A DNA stretch of 64,000 bases from Affinundibacterium macrobrachii (GCF_014652415.1 NZ_BMYT01000005.1:62001-126000); one strand, 5' to 3'. Shown: positions 25,987-35,905, numbered from the stretch's first letter. Numbers and translations: made by a program. The notes: generated from the letters alone by a model not told the origin.

Positions 25987-27538
25987 TAGTTTTAGTGAAG
26001 CTCAAGATGCTCATCAGCGTGATCAGCAAAATCAGCAAACAAGTCATCATCTGGTCGTTTGCGAGCAGCAGCGTATTTATGCTTTGAGTGATGCGCTTCG
26101 TGTGTATGGTTTATTGCCTGGCATGCGGCAAAACAGCATAGGCTTATTGTGCGAACAAGCTGTGATCAAACAACGTGATCTTGAATTAGAAAAAGCATTG
26201 CGTCAGCAAGTGGCGATGAGTCTTTTACAGTATTCGCCACAAGTATGTTTTTGCGAAGAGCATGCCGATATTATTCAGATCGAGGTCGCTGCTAGTTTAC
26301 GTTTATTTGGTGGCATACGACGATTGTATCGCCGTATTCGACAAGACTTATGTCACATGGGACTTAGTGCGCAAATTGGGATTGCACGTAACGCCAGCGC
26401 GGCTAGTTTATTGGCGCAAAAGAATACACAAATACCCGTATATTCAAGCGCACAAAAAACATCGATAAAAACATCAGCAAAGTCGGCCAGCAAGCCAGTG
26501 CGATCGCGCCAGTTGCAAATCTGTTTAAGCAATCGACACTTAGCGCGACATTTGGATGTTTTACCCTGTTATTTACTTCCAAGCGCACAGGCTTATCTTG
26601 ATTGGTTGCAAGGCATCGCGTGTACTGATTTGGGGACATTACACCATTTGCCCCGAGCTGGTTTGCAAAGGCGTTGTGGTAAAGCCTTGCTGAATGCTTT
26701 GGATATTGCGTATGGAGAGCAAGTCACCTTGCATCAATGGATCACGGTTCCTGACCGTTTTCATGCGCGTTGTGAGTTACCTGACCGCATCGATAAAACC
26801 GATACCATTTTTCATTTCACTCGCGGTTTGGTTTTGCAATTATGTGGTTGGCTGAATCAGCAACAAAAAGCCATCAAGCAATTTAGTTTGATCATTGAAC
26901 ATGAACGCGGTCGTCAAGCACTTGCACCAAGCTTATTGCCGATTTCATTAGCGCAAGCTTGCTGGCAAGAAGAACACATCACACGTTTGTTAAAAGAAAA
27001 ACTCGCCCATTGGCAATTAAGTAGCGTGGCGATTGCGATACGTTTAGAAGTCAAGCAGATAGAAGCACGACAAGCGTTCAATACTTCTTTATTTCCTGAT
27101 CAAACTAGCCAAAGCGAAAGTGAAAGTCGTTTGTTAGAACTCTTGATCGCTCGTTTAGGTGCAGATCAAGTGTTGCAAGCCGCGCCGTGTGCGGATCATC
27201 GCCCTGAAGTCGCGAATCGTTGGGTTTCGGTATTGGAAAGGTCCGCTGGTAAAGCGCAGATGCCAGCATTTAATAATCCACGTCCGAGTTGGTTACTGAA
27301 AGTTCCTCTTGCACTCAATGTCAGGCAACACAGCCCTTACTATGGCTCGCGTTTAAAACTATTGTCGGCAGCAGAACGGATAGAAGCAGGTTGGTGGAAT
27401 GGGCAACTGGTGACTCGCGATTACTTCATTGCTGAATGCAGCAACTACTATCGTTATTGGATTTATCGCGAACGCATAGGGCAAGAAAAACTCATGCAAG
27501 AAGATGAGGCTTGGTTTTTGCATGGCGTGTTTGGATAA
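25901..27538 (+). CDS. imuB: ImuB, non-catalytic Y-family polymerase-like protein
   Basis: 545 residues from ATG 25901, inside imuA, preferred over an in-frame codon at 25742 because only here does the family opening LWIAIYLPQLALEVF begin. The Y-family palm/finger region runs ~1-270, with QNSIGLLCEQA and IQIEVAASLRLFGG where active polymerases keep catalytic acidic residues, so ImuB is predicted catalytically dead, as known for the family. A low-complexity Lys/Ser segment interrupts ~175-195. EARQAFNTSLFPDQ (~398) is a likely beta-clamp-binding motif. It is a hub that recruits ImuA and DnaE2 to the clamp during SOS mutagenesis. Confidence 0.9.
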   Translation: MPSLIPPLWIAIYLPQLALEVFHPHWWSNSFSEAQDAHQRDQQNQQTSHHLVVCEQQRIYALSDALRVYGLLPGMRQNSIGLLCEQAVIKQRDLELEKALRQQVAMSLLQYSPQVCFCEEHADIIQIEVAASLRLFGGIRRLYRRIRQDLCHMGLSAQIGIARNASAASLLAQKNTQIPVYSSAQKTSIKTSAKSASKPVRSRQLQICLSNRHLARHLDVLPCYLLPSAQAYLDWLQGIACTDLGTLHHLPRAGLQRRCGKALLNALDIAYGEQVTLHQWITVPDRFHARCELPDRIDKTDTIFHFTRGLVLQLCGWLNQQQKAIKQFSLIIEHERGRQALAPSLLPISLAQACWQEEHITRLLKEKLAHWQLSSVAIAIRLEVKQIEARQAFNTSLFPDQTSQSESESRLLELLIARLGADQVLQAAPCADHRPEVANRWVSVLERSAGKAQMPAFNNPRPSWLLKVPLALNVRQHSPYYGSRLKLLSAAERIEAGWWNGQLVTRDYFIAECSNYYRYWIYRERIGQEKLMQEDEAWFLHGVFG

Positions 27539-27578
27539 GCATTTTTTGTATTTGCAAATGTTGGGCATATTTAAGCCG

Positions 27579-27674
27579 AATTAATAAACGCAGTATGGGT
27601 ATTCATAAATACCGAATCAATAAACGTAAAACTAATAAATACAGAACCAATAAAAGAAAAATCAATAAAAGCAG
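27579..27674 (+). repeat. 15-bp tandem repeat, six units, before dnaE2
   Basis: Units of consensus AAYYAATAAANRNAR start at 27579, then (after a 6-bp interruption) at 27600, 27615, 27630, 27645 and 27660, the last five exactly in tandem. They fill most of the imuB-dnaE2 intergenic space and end 12 bp before the dnaE2 ATG. No gene is encoded; any short open frame here reflects the repeat. Confidence 0.9.
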
Positions 27675-27686
27675 CAGAAAATCATT

Positions 27687-30600
27687 ATGCTCCCTCACTA
27701 CGCCGAACTTTACTGTCAAACCAATTTTAGTTTTTTACATGGGGCGTCGCATGCAGAAGAATTGATTGCGCGTGCAGTTAAACTGAATTATCAAGCACTC
27801 GCAATCACTGATGAGTGCTCGCTGGCTGGCGTGGTGCGCGCGCATGAAGAAGCGCTGAAACACGATTTTCCTTTGATTATCGGTAGCGTCTTTCAATTAG
27901 AAGCAAGCTCACTAGAACCTCAGTTAGCGCAGATGCGGATCATCGCGTTAGTGCAAAATCGCGATGGTTATGGCAACCTTTGCGAATTGATTAGCTTAGC
28001 TAGAATGCGTGCGAATGTAGTTAAAGGTAGCTATTTGCTTACTCCTGAAGATTTGAGTGATCCACCTCAAGATTTACAGCATATCGCGGGGCTACCTGAT
28101 TGCTTATTAATTTTGGTGCCAGCCTATCCACTCCAGCCAGAAATAGTGCGAGCGCAGGCCGCATGGATGGCGCGTCATTTTCCGCAGCGTGCTTGGTTAG
28201 GTTTACATTTGTTAACGCAAGCGATGGACGACTGGCAACAGCAACAATTGCAAAGCATAGGACATGAATTCGGTTTGGCCGTTGTTGCTATCGGCAATGT
28301 ATGTATGCATGTACGTTCACGCAAACCACTACAAGATACCTTGACAGCGATACGCTTAGGCAAAGCAATCGCGGATTGTGGTTATGATTTAGCGCCAAAT
28401 GCAGAGCAGCATCTGCGCTCACGTTTACGCTTGGGGAATATTTATCCTGCATCTGCGATACAAGAAACTTTACGCATCGCCGATTTATGTCAGTTTTCAT
28501 TGAGCGAGTTGCGCTATGAATATCCAGATGAACTGGTGCCACAAGGACAAACCCCAGCTTCGTTTTTACGCCAAGAGGTCTATGCCGGTGCGCAACTACG
28601 CTATCCGAATGGCATTAGTGCAGCGACGAAAAATAAAATTGAATATGAACTGCATTTAATTAATGATCTCGCCTATGAAGCTTATTTTCTAACGGTGTAT
28701 GACATTGTGCGCTTTGCTCGTTCGCAAGATATTTTGTGCCAAGGGCGTGGCTCTGCTGCTAATTCAGTGGTCTGTTATTGCTTGCACATTACTGAAGTCA
28801 GTCCAGAAAATGGCATCTTATTATTTGAACGATTTTTATCGAAAGAACGTGGCGAACCACCCGATATTGATGTTGATTTTGAACATCAACGACGAGAAGA
28901 GGTTATTCAATATCTGTATAAAAAATATGGTCGACATCGTACCGCGTTAGCGGCTGCGGTACATACCTATCGGCCGCGTGGTGCTTTGCGTGAGGTTGGT
29001 AAAGCGCTTGGTGTGGACGCACATTTAATCGACAAACTCGCCAAATCTCAGCATTGGTTTGATAGCAAAGAAGCTTTGTTAGAACGTTTTAGTGAAAGCG
29101 GTTTAGATCCGCAATCGATGATCGCGCAGCAATGGGCTGATTTGGTGAATCAACTTTTAAAATTTCCAAGACACTTATCCCAGCACAGTGGCGGCTTCGT
29201 GATTGCGCGCGATAAATTAACGCGTTTGGTTCCTGTTGAAAAAGCGAGTATGGAAGGGCGCAGTATTATTCAATGGGATAAGGATGATTTGGAGGCATTG
29301 GGCTTACTCAAGGTCGATGTGTTGGCACTGGGCATGCTCTCCGCCTTACAAAGAGCATTTAAATTGATGCGACAAATCCCCGGTTGCCCACAACGGATGC
29401 AAGATATTCCTGTAGAAGACGTTGTTACTTACGACATGATTTGTCGAGCCGATACGATTGGTGTTTTTCAAATTGAATCACGCGCTCAAATGGGTATGTT
29501 GCCACGTTTGCGGCCTCGTTGTTTTTATGATTTGGTAGTGCAGGTCGCGATCGTGCGTCCTGGGCCAATTCAAGGTGGGATGGTGCATCCTTATCTTAAA
29601 CGCCGACAAGGATTGGAACCAGTCGTTTATCCCACAGCAGCGATAGAAAAAGTTTTATCACGCACTTTAGGTGTGCCGATTTTTCAAGAACAAGTGATGC
29701 AAATTGCGATGGTCGCCGCTGATTTTACACCAGGTGAAGCCGATGAATTGCGGCGTGCAATGGCAGCATGGAAGCGCAAAGGTGGACTCGCCCATTATCA
29801 AAGCCGTATCGTCGACACCATGGTAAAAAATGGTTATGAAAAAGAATTTGCGCAAGCGGTATTTGATCAAATGCTAGGCTTTGGTGAATATGGATTCCCC
29901 GAAAGTCATGCAGCTAGTTTTGCTTTATTAACCTATGCGAGTTGTTGGATTAAGTGTCATCAACCTGCGGTATTTTTATGTGCGCTACTAAACTCGCAAC
30001 CGATGGGATTTTATTCGCCATCGCAGTTAGTGCAAGATGCTAAACGTCACCAAATTAGAATACGACCGATTGATGTGATGTATAGCGATTGGGACGCGAA
30101 GTTAGAAGACTTACCCTTACACAGCCATAGTGAACAACAAGCTGCGGTACGCTTAGGAATGTCTTTATTGCGTGGTATGTCGCAAGCGGCGGCAGAGCGG
30201 ATTAGTCATGCGCGCCAGCAAGCGGCCTTTCACGATATTCAAGATTTAGCACGTCGTGCACAATTAAATCGTGCAGACCTCGAAGCTTTGGCTGATGGAA
30301 ATGCTTTAGCTGCATTGACTGGTAATCGTCATCAAGCACTATGGCAAGCAGTTGCTGCCGTTCCTGACAAGGATTTACTGCGCCCTACAACGCTTGCTGA
30401 ATCACCAGCGCAGCTCAGTACACCTAGTGAGGCACAAGAAATTTTGCGTGACTATCACAGCACAGGTTTAACTTTACAGCGGCATCCAATTGCTTTGCTT
30501 AGACCGCGACTTTTAAAACAGCGCTTTTTACCGGCAGAGGTTTTGCATACGTTTCAAAATAAACAGTTCGCACGTGGTTGTGGGCTAGTGACAGTTAGGC

Positions 30601-30845
30601 AGCGACCTGGTACTGCCAAGGGCGTTTTGTTCATTACGATAGAAGATGAAACTGGGCCAGTGAATGTGATTGTCTGGCCAGCTTTGGTAGACCAATTTCG
30701 GCATGAAGTATTGAATGCCAAGTTGTTGGGTGTCTATGGCATTTGGCAAACCGATGGAAAAGTACACCATCTGGTTGCCAAACGCTTGGTCGATATGAGT
30801 CACTTACTCGGTGATTTTGTTGCACTTAGTCGTGACTTTTGTTAG
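27687..30845 (+). CDS. dnaE2: DnaE2/ImuC error-prone DNA polymerase
   Basis: 1052 residues, near the family's length. An N-terminal PHP domain starts YAELYCQTNFSFLHGASHAEEL; the polymerase core carries GRGSAANSVVCYCL, and the catalytic PDIDVDF with its Asp residues at GEPPDIDVDFEH (~391-402); the C-terminus holds the helix-hairpin-helix region and an OB fold (GCGLVTVRQRPGTAKGVLFITIEDETG). It is the catalytic subunit of the SOS mutasome with ImuA and ImuB. It lies 148 bp from imuB, and 5 bp from pepD on the other strand, so termination must occur within pepD or overlap it. Confidence 0.95.
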   Translation: MLPHYAELYCQTNFSFLHGASHAEELIARAVKLNYQALAITDECSLAGVVRAHEEALKHDFPLIIGSVFQLEASSLEPQLAQMRIIALVQNRDGYGNLCELISLARMRANVVKGSYLLTPEDLSDPPQDLQHIAGLPDCLLILVPAYPLQPEIVRAQAAWMARHFPQRAWLGLHLLTQAMDDWQQQQLQSIGHEFGLAVVAIGNVCMHVRSRKPLQDTLTAIRLGKAIADCGYDLAPNAEQHLRSRLRLGNIYPASAIQETLRIADLCQFSLSELRYEYPDELVPQGQTPASFLRQEVYAGAQLRYPNGISAATKNKIEYELHLINDLAYEAYFLTVYDIVRFARSQDILCQGRGSAANSVVCYCLHITEVSPENGILLFERFLSKERGEPPDIDVDFEHQRREEVIQYLYKKYGRHRTALAAAVHTYRPRGALREVGKALGVDAHLIDKLAKSQHWFDSKEALLERFSESGLDPQSMIAQQWADLVNQLLKFPRHLSQHSGGFVIARDKLTRLVPVEKASMEGRSIIQWDKDDLEALGLLKVDVLALGMLSALQRAFKLMRQIPGCPQRMQDIPVEDVVTYDMICRADTIGVFQIESRAQMGMLPRLRPRCFYDLVVQVAIVRPGPIQGGMVHPYLKRRQGLEPVVYPTAAIEKVLSRTLGVPIFQEQVMQIAMVAADFTPGEADELRRAMAAWKRKGGLAHYQSRIVDTMVKNGYEKEFAQAVFDQMLGFGEYGFPESHAASFALLTYASCWIKCHQPAVFLCALLNSQPMGFYSPSQLVQDAKRHQIRIRPIDVMYSDWDAKLEDLPLHSHSEQQAAVRLGMSLLRGMSQAAAERISHARQQAAFHDIQDLARRAQLNRADLEALADGNALAALTGNRHQALWQAVAAVPDKDLLRPTTLAESPAQLSTPSEAQEILRDYHSTGLTLQRHPIALLRPRLLKQRFLPAEVLHTFQNKQFARGCGLVTVRQRPGTAKGVLFITIEDETGPVNVIVWPALVDQFRHEVLNAKLLGVYGIWQTDGKVHHLVAKRLVDMSHLLGDFVALSRDFC

Positions 30846-30850
30846 CGCAT

Positions 30851-32326
30851 TTATTTAGCTGGGATACGCTCTAAAACGGCCAACAGCAAAGTCCAATATT
30901 GGCCAACTGTTTTAATATTCACCATTTCATCGGGGCCATGTGGAAAGCGTATTGTCGGGCCGATAGAAACCATGTCTAAATGCGGATAGGGCTTTTTGAA
31001 TAAACCACATTCTAATCCAGCATGAATCACCATAATTTCTGGCTCGCGTTGATAAATGCTTTCATAGGTGTCTTTGACAATCGCCATCACAGGAGAATTA
31101 TTGTCTGGCTTCCAACCTGGGTAGCGACCTTCAAATTGCACGCTAGCACCAGCCAGATCGCATAAAGATTGCAATTGGCTTTCGATATATGCGCGGCCAC
31201 TATCAATTAAAGAACGTACCATGCACACCACGCTAATATGGTCTGCTGCGGTACTTACTACACCGACATTGAGTGAGCTTTCTACCACGCCAGCTACTTC
31301 ATCACTCATACGCATCACGCCATTTGGGCATGCATTGATCAAATGAATTAACTGTTGTTGCGAATTGCTGCGCAATACTTTTTCTGGCGCTGTGCAGTCG
31401 CTGATAGTTAATCGTAGATTCGGTTCCGTCGCTGCCAATTCTGCTTGCAAGATCGCTTGATATTGCGCGACACGTTGTTGCAATAAATCGAGTTTTTCAA
31501 CTGGCAAAGTAAAGCTAAATTGTGCCTCACGTGGAATCGCATTACGTAGTGAGCCACCTTGCGCTTGACTAATCGCGATGCCCAATTCAACCGCATGTCC
31601 GGCAAAAAAGCGCGCCAATAATTTATTTGCATTGCCGCGTCCTAGATGAATATTGACGCCGGAATGACCACCTTTTAAGCCAGCGATACTCAGGGTGTAG
31701 GCTAAGTGCGCTGGATCAGCGTCTTGCCATTGCACAGGTAATTGGATTTTTGCATCGACACCACCAGCGCAACCCATATAGATTTCGCCTTCTTGTTCAG
31801 AATCGGTATTGATTAAAATTTCTGCTTCTAAGATGCCAGCTTGCAAACCAAATGCACCAGACATGCCAGCTTCTTCATCCACCGTCAGCAAGACTTCAAG
31901 TGGGCCATGTTTGATGTCGGATGCACCTAAAATGGCTAAGGCCGACGACATGCCGATTCCGTTATCTGAACCTAGCGTGGTGCCACGTGCTTTGACCCAT
32001 TCACCATCAATCCAAGCTTCAATTGGGTCAGTCAAAAAGTCATGGACTTTATCGGCATTCTTTTGCGGCACCATGTCGAGATGCGCTTGGATCACGACAG
32101 TTTTTCTATCTTCCATCCCCGCTGTTGCTGGTTTGCGAATAATTAAGTTACCGACTTGATCGACAATCACAGGCAGGCCACGTTCTTTTGCCCACGCTTG
32201 GATATGGGCGCTTAATGCTGCTTCGTGCTTGGAAGGATGCGGAATGGCACAGATTTGTTCAAACCATTGCCAGAGTGGCTGAGGGAATAATTGACTGAGT
32301 TCAGATTGTGTAGTGGGCGTTGTCAT
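30851..32326 (-). CDS. pepD: Aminoacyl-histidine dipeptidase (peptidase D, M20)
   Basis: 491 residues, similar in length to E. coli PepD (485). Metal-site motifs in order: HLDMVPQK, GSDNGIGM, DEEAGM, the NTDSEQEG strand, and a C-terminal HGPDEMVNI that supplies the last histidine. The enzyme cleaves Xaa-His dipeptides such as carnosine in the cytoplasm and uses two zinc ions. ATG start near 32326. It converges with dnaE2 across 5 bp. Confidence 0.96.
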   Translation of the reverse strand: MTTPTTQSELSQLFPQPLWQWFEQICAIPHPSKHEAALSAHIQAWAKERGLPVIVDQVGNLIIRKPATAGMEDRKTVVIQAHLDMVPQKNADKVHDFLTDPIEAWIDGEWVKARGTTLGSDNGIGMSSALAILGASDIKHGPLEVLLTVDEEAGMSGAFGLQAGILEAEILINTDSEQEGEIYMGCAGGVDAKIQLPVQWQDADPAHLAYTLSIAGLKGGHSGVNIHLGRGNANKLLARFFAGHAVELGIAISQAQGGSLRNAIPREAQFSFTLPVEKLDLLQQRVAQYQAILQAELAATEPNLRLTISDCTAPEKVLRSNSQQQLIHLINACPNGVMRMSDEVAGVVESSLNVGVVSTAADHISVVCMVRSLIDSGRAYIESQLQSLCDLAGASVQFEGRYPGWKPDNNSPVMAIVKDTYESIYQREPEIMVIHAGLECGLFKKPYPHLDMVSIGPTIRFPHGPDEMVNIKTVGQYWTLLLAVLERIPAK

Positions 32327-32521
32327 CTCGGTATCTCGGTATCTGGGAATTGCGGTAAGCGCCGTGCGGCGTAAAATGCAAGAGTCGAGAGTTTACCATA
32401 CCGATGTGAGCGGACTGCTTGATGAAAATCTAGTAAGTTTATCGCTAGAAGCTGGCGGATCGCTTAGTCTGTTACTTGATTGGTGAATTCGACATGCTGA
32501 TTGCATACCAAAGCAATATAA

Positions 32522-33211
32522 CTATTCACAACGACGAATCACGCGCACTGCTGTCTCACAATAGTCATGAAAACCCATGCGCAAATACAAGGCGTGTGCC
32601 GCGTCATTGCTGCGCATTACATGCAGAAAGGGGATTTCATTCGCTAATAACTGACGGCGAATAATTTTATGCATTAAGCGTTTAGCCCATCCTTGTCCTT
32701 GGTAGTTCGGATGCGTGCAAACACCACTTACCTCGCGATAGGGTGGGGCAAAACTACGTTCGCCCGCCATTGCAACTAGCTTGGTGTTATCGAAATAAGC
32801 AAGATACTCACCCAGTTCAATCGTTCGTAATCCGAATGGTCCGGGATTGGTCAATTGTGCTAATGCCATGGCTTGTTCGGCATCTTGCTGATTGAATGGA
32901 TCTAAACGACGTGCTTGAAACTCCGGCTCGTCTGGCGGTATTTCACCATCCCACACCATGCGATACATGGTGCTTTCAGCGACAAGCTGCCAGCCACTAG
33001 GGATTGTGCCGCTCCATCCAGCGCAATAAAATTGTTCGCCAAGTTCGCAATAGGGTGTAATGGCTTGAAAATCAGGGTGCTGCGCATCTGCAAAGCCGAG
33101 GATAGGAGAGAAGCCTTTTGCATAGCGTCGCGCACTCGCTTCACCTTCAGCAAAATGCACTTGTGCACCAGATAAACTGTGCCAAAAGATATTATCGAGT
33201 AGTTGTGTCAT
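32522..33211 (-). CDS. GNAT-family N-acetyltransferase
   Basis: 229 residues. The C-terminal half carries the acetyl-CoA motif: REVSGVCTHPNYQGQGWAKRLMHKIIRRQL (the Q/RxxGxG/A loop ~170-190) followed by FLHVMRSNDAAHALYLRMGFHDY, the usual motif B. The N-terminal part has a second, degenerate fold similar to one half of a tandem GNAT. Acceptor unknown. No close gene partner; it is divergent from the iron-sulfur protein. Confidence 0.85.
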   Translation of the reverse strand: MTQLLDNIFWHSLSGAQVHFAEGEASARRYAKGFSPILGFADAQHPDFQAITPYCELGEQFYCAGWSGTIPSGWQLVAESTMYRMVWDGEIPPDEPEFQARRLDPFNQQDAEQAMALAQLTNPGPFGLRTIELGEYLAYFDNTKLVAMAGERSFAPPYREVSGVCTHPNYQGQGWAKRLMHKIIRRQLLANEIPFLHVMRSNDAAHALYLRMGFHDYCETAVRVIRRCE

Positions 33212-33322
33212 AGCGAATTGCGAGATTATTTGTTATCAGTCTAGCAGAGCATGCTAGTTTGCTCGTTACAATAATAACGACTATTAACGACTATCTTCCT
33301 TTTTTAAAGCTTGCGAATCGGC

Positions 33323-34042
33323 ATGAATCCTTACCAGACCTTAAACTCCCCTATCTTGAATGATGTTGGCTTAAATTGCCATGCTGTGTTTGCCATTGCG
33401 GATTTGTCCGAGGAAGTTAAAACAATCTTGTTTGAACGATGTCCGCAAGCAAAGAATTATCAACAGTTAATTTTGATTGGTCACGCAGGTACGCAATTTT
33501 GGCAATCATTGAATCAGCATGTGACTGATGTTGCGATTCAGGCGCATCCAATCGACACCTTTACCATAGCGACCGTGCAGCAGTTCTTACAAACAGAGTA
33601 TCCATCAGCGTCTTATGAAATCGTGTATCCAGGCGCTTATATCGTGAATCTGCAGGATCTTGGTAAGCTCGCTGGGTGGCATCACGCATCACCGTTCATG
33701 GTTGGTGTGAATACGCACTTTGGCTCGTGGTTTGCTTATCGTGCACTGGTTTTAGCCAATACCAATCTGCCGATCACCGCAGCGATCCGGACCGCATCAC
33801 CCTGCAACAGTTGCGAAGAGACTCCATGCACTCATGCTTGCCCGCCACGTGCTTTAGATGATGGTAAATTTAATTTAAAAGCCTGCTTAGACTATCGGTT
33901 GCAGGAAAATTCAGCATGTAAAAATACTTGCTTGGCGAGACGCGCATGTCCGGTCGCGAGCGAACATCGTTATACCGATCAACAAATGCAATTTCACTAC
34001 GGACGTTCGATGAAAATGATAGAGATTTACGCAAAAAAATGA
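33323..34042 (+). CDS. Iron-sulfur protein related to QueG-type ferredoxin domains
   Basis: 239 residues from ATG 33323; a TTG at 33311 would add four. The N-terminal ~140 residues are unrecognised, with no cofactor motif visible. The C-terminus holds CNSCEETPCTHACP, a C-x2-C-x4-C-x3-C-P cluster like a ferredoxin-type 4Fe-4S site, then a second cysteine set (CLDY...CKNTCLARRACPV). This recalls the second half of epoxyqueuosine reductase without its cobalamin domain. Function unknown; electron transfer or tRNA modification is conceivable. Confidence 0.7.
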   Translation: MNPYQTLNSPILNDVGLNCHAVFAIADLSEEVKTILFERCPQAKNYQQLILIGHAGTQFWQSLNQHVTDVAIQAHPIDTFTIATVQQFLQTEYPSASYEIVYPGAYIVNLQDLGKLAGWHHASPFMVGVNTHFGSWFAYRALVLANTNLPITAAIRTASPCNSCEETPCTHACPPRALDDGKFNLKACLDYRLQENSACKNTCLARRACPVASEHRYTDQQMQFHYGRSMKMIEIYAKK

Positions 34043-34072
34043 TTTACATTTTCGGCGCGAACATCATGCGGC

Positions 34073-34678
34073 TTAACACTTCTCGTACTTCCAGTTACGA
34101 CGTTTACCTTCTGCCATCCAGTCTATCGCTTGTTGTAATCGTTTCGCACGAGTAGCATCAGTTTTTGCCTCGGTATACCAAGCCACATACTCTTTTTTCT
34201 GCGAATAAGGGAAGGCATTGAAAGTCGCCATCGCCGCCGCATTTTTCTGTAACTCGCTTAAAAAATCCGGTGGAATTTCAAGATCTTTCTTTTCGTTTTT
34301 ATCTTTATTACGCGATGGCAGCTTGGCGCCTGAGTCGTGTAACTGCATTGCCTGCTTGAGCAATTGGATAAAAGCAGCATCATCAGGTAATTCCGATAAG
34401 CTGGTAATACGCCCAAATTGCCCCATAGCTTTTTCTAGCTTGCTATCAATCTGCAATAATTCGCCATACCAAAAACCTAAGGCACAATGCTTCTTGAATG
34501 CAGCAAAGTGGCAAAAGATGCTGCCATTGTATTCAAAGTGCGGCATGCTCCATTTAATCGTTTCACTGACATCCGGACAATGCTGATGCACCATAGCACG
34601 AATATGCCGCAATATCGGCTGCGCGAAATCAGCAGATTTTTCTATGTAGGTGTCGATGCGAGGATCGGTATTGTTCAT
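34073..34678 (-). CDS. DUF1801/YdeI-like protein
   Basis: 201 residues. DPRIDTYIEKSADFAQPILRHIRAMVHQHCPDVSETIKWSMPHFEYNGSIFCHFAAFKKHCALGFW is the DUF1801 fold opening; the C-terminal part (ETPEELLQKN...FPYSQKKEYVAWYTEAKTDATRAKRLQQAIDWMAEGKRRNWKYEKC-like) carries the YdeI/OmpD-associated ending. Homologues are small cytoplasmic proteins of unknown function. ATG start with AAGG about 9 bases upstream. Confidence 0.8.
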   Translation of the reverse strand: MNNTDPRIDTYIEKSADFAQPILRHIRAMVHQHCPDVSETIKWSMPHFEYNGSIFCHFAAFKKHCALGFWYGELLQIDSKLEKAMGQFGRITSLSELPDDAAFIQLLKQAMQLHDSGAKLPSRNKDKNEKKDLEIPPDFLSELQKNAAAMATFNAFPYSQKKEYVAWYTEAKTDATRAKRLQQAIDWMAEGKRRNWKYEKC

Positions 34679-34918
34679 TATGAGTGGCCTTGAATCGATA
34701 TTAGAAAAGGTTCTAAATTATGGGCGTAATAGTGACCTATAAAAATACGACCGCACTTGCCAGTGCAATGCACTTTTTTCGGTTTAGTTATACATGAAGT
34801 TTATACAGTATAACGAATTTGAATCAAGTATCATGCGGGTTTCAAGAGGTTTGAAACAAATTGTCTTTTTTGATAAGTCAAGTTAATATGTGTTTATGAT
34901 AAATTGAAGTTGTGCGTC

Positions 34919-35392
34919 ATGATGACCAAGCAATCAGTGCTCGAAGAAATAGATGAAGTATTCGGACCCGTTATCCGACCTAATAAATTTACGTTAGAAG
35001 ATGGTGACCCTGAGTGCATGGACCACAATGCGCTCCTTCAATCTAGGGCACGGGAAACGTTGAGTCTTGATGATGTTGGGAATGCTGGGTACGACCCATT
35101 GTGTGAATGTTTGCCCGAAGGTATTGCCTATTTTTTTCCGACACTCGCTCGCTTTGCTCTATCTAGTCCGGTAAATTCATTCAGTTGGTACGGTGGACAG
35201 TTGATCTTTCATCTTTCATACAACGATAGAGAGAACAGATTTCTTTGTTATTGCTCGAAGTTGCAACGTGCCGCAGTTGCTTCGCTACTTAAATACATCA
35301 TCGATAATTGTGAAAATTTGATTCGCGATGATGGAGCCGAGATGGAGGAATTTAAGTCTTGTTATTTAATGTGGAAAAGTGAATGCTATTGA
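34919..35392 (+). CDS. Hypothetical protein
   Basis: 157 residues from the ATG at 34919 (a TTG at 34904 is an alternative start). It opens KQSVLEEIDEVFGPVIRP, and its centre (CECLPEGIAYFFPTLARFAL) recalls a family of small proteins annotated DUF6714, a weak resemblance only. A coupled cysteine pair (ENRFLCYCSKLQ) is conspicuous. No signal peptide. First gene of an accessory patch that ends at 37.9 kb. Confidence 0.55.
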   Translation: MMTKQSVLEEIDEVFGPVIRPNKFTLEDGDPECMDHNALLQSRARETLSLDDVGNAGYDPLCECLPEGIAYFFPTLARFALSSPVNSFSWYGGQLIFHLSYNDRENRFLCYCSKLQRAAVASLLKYIIDNCENLIRDDGAEMEEFKSCYLMWKSECY

Positions 35393-35515
35393 TGACCAAC
35401 ATGACATTCGAAAATGACACGCGAACGAACTTCCATCTCTAGAAGCAGTTATAAACAATTGCGAATGATACGGTCGTTATTGTGAATAGCTTTATGTTAG
35501 CTGGAGAATATCACC

Positions 35516-35905
35516 GTGCCCAGATATCTCAGGTTTGAAGCTGTGTGGTGGATCACGGGAAACGTGGTACTACTTTTTTTCTGGGCGGGGGTGGCTTGGA
35601 TCAACTGGCCTTGGCCGAACTATGGTTACTGTGACTTCTGGCCGCCGCTCACTTGGGACTTTGTTGCGGGCTTGGTTCCGAATTTTGCCTTTCTCATCTC
35701 GGCGGCTGCAGTTCTGGTCGCGGTTGTCAGAGCGGCGGCTACTCGCACCTGGTTTGGGCTCTTCGCTACTATTGCAACTGCACTCGTTTGGTTTCTTATT
35801 GCTCAACATGATTTCGTACCAGATGCGCCCCCAGGAGACGGCTGTTACGACCTCAATAGCGGTTCGCTATCAAGTACATCGCAAGGGCAAGGCCGTGAGC
35901 AATAG
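35516..35905 (+). CDS. Small membrane protein, unknown
   Basis: 129 residues beginning at GTG 35516, supported by GGAGA 9 bases upstream. Three likely transmembrane segments: residues ~8-30 (ITGNVVLLFFWAGVAWI), ~50-70 (AGLVPNFAFLISAAAVLVAVV) and ~78-95. The tail is polar, Ser/Gly/Gln-rich. The stretch is visibly more GC-rich than its neighbours, a possible sign of recent arrival. The alternative frame (35535-35954) lacks a membrane pattern and is probably a shadow. Confidence 0.55.
   Translation: MPRYLRFEAVWWITGNVVLLFFWAGVAWINWPWPNYGYCDFWPPLTWDFVAGLVPNFAFLISAAAVLVAVVRAAATRTWFGLFATIATALVWFLIAQHDFVPDAPPGDGCYDLNSGSLSSTSQGQGREQ

Noticed and set aside
25831..27674. CRISPR array in the imuABC operon
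   Set aside because: The units are 12 and 15 bp, contiguous and without spacers, and one set is translated; no Cas gene is near.
27511..27765. Arg/Lys-rich 84-residue frame between imuB and dnaE2
   Set aside because: Its composition is produced by the 15-bp repeat, and it overlaps both neighbours.
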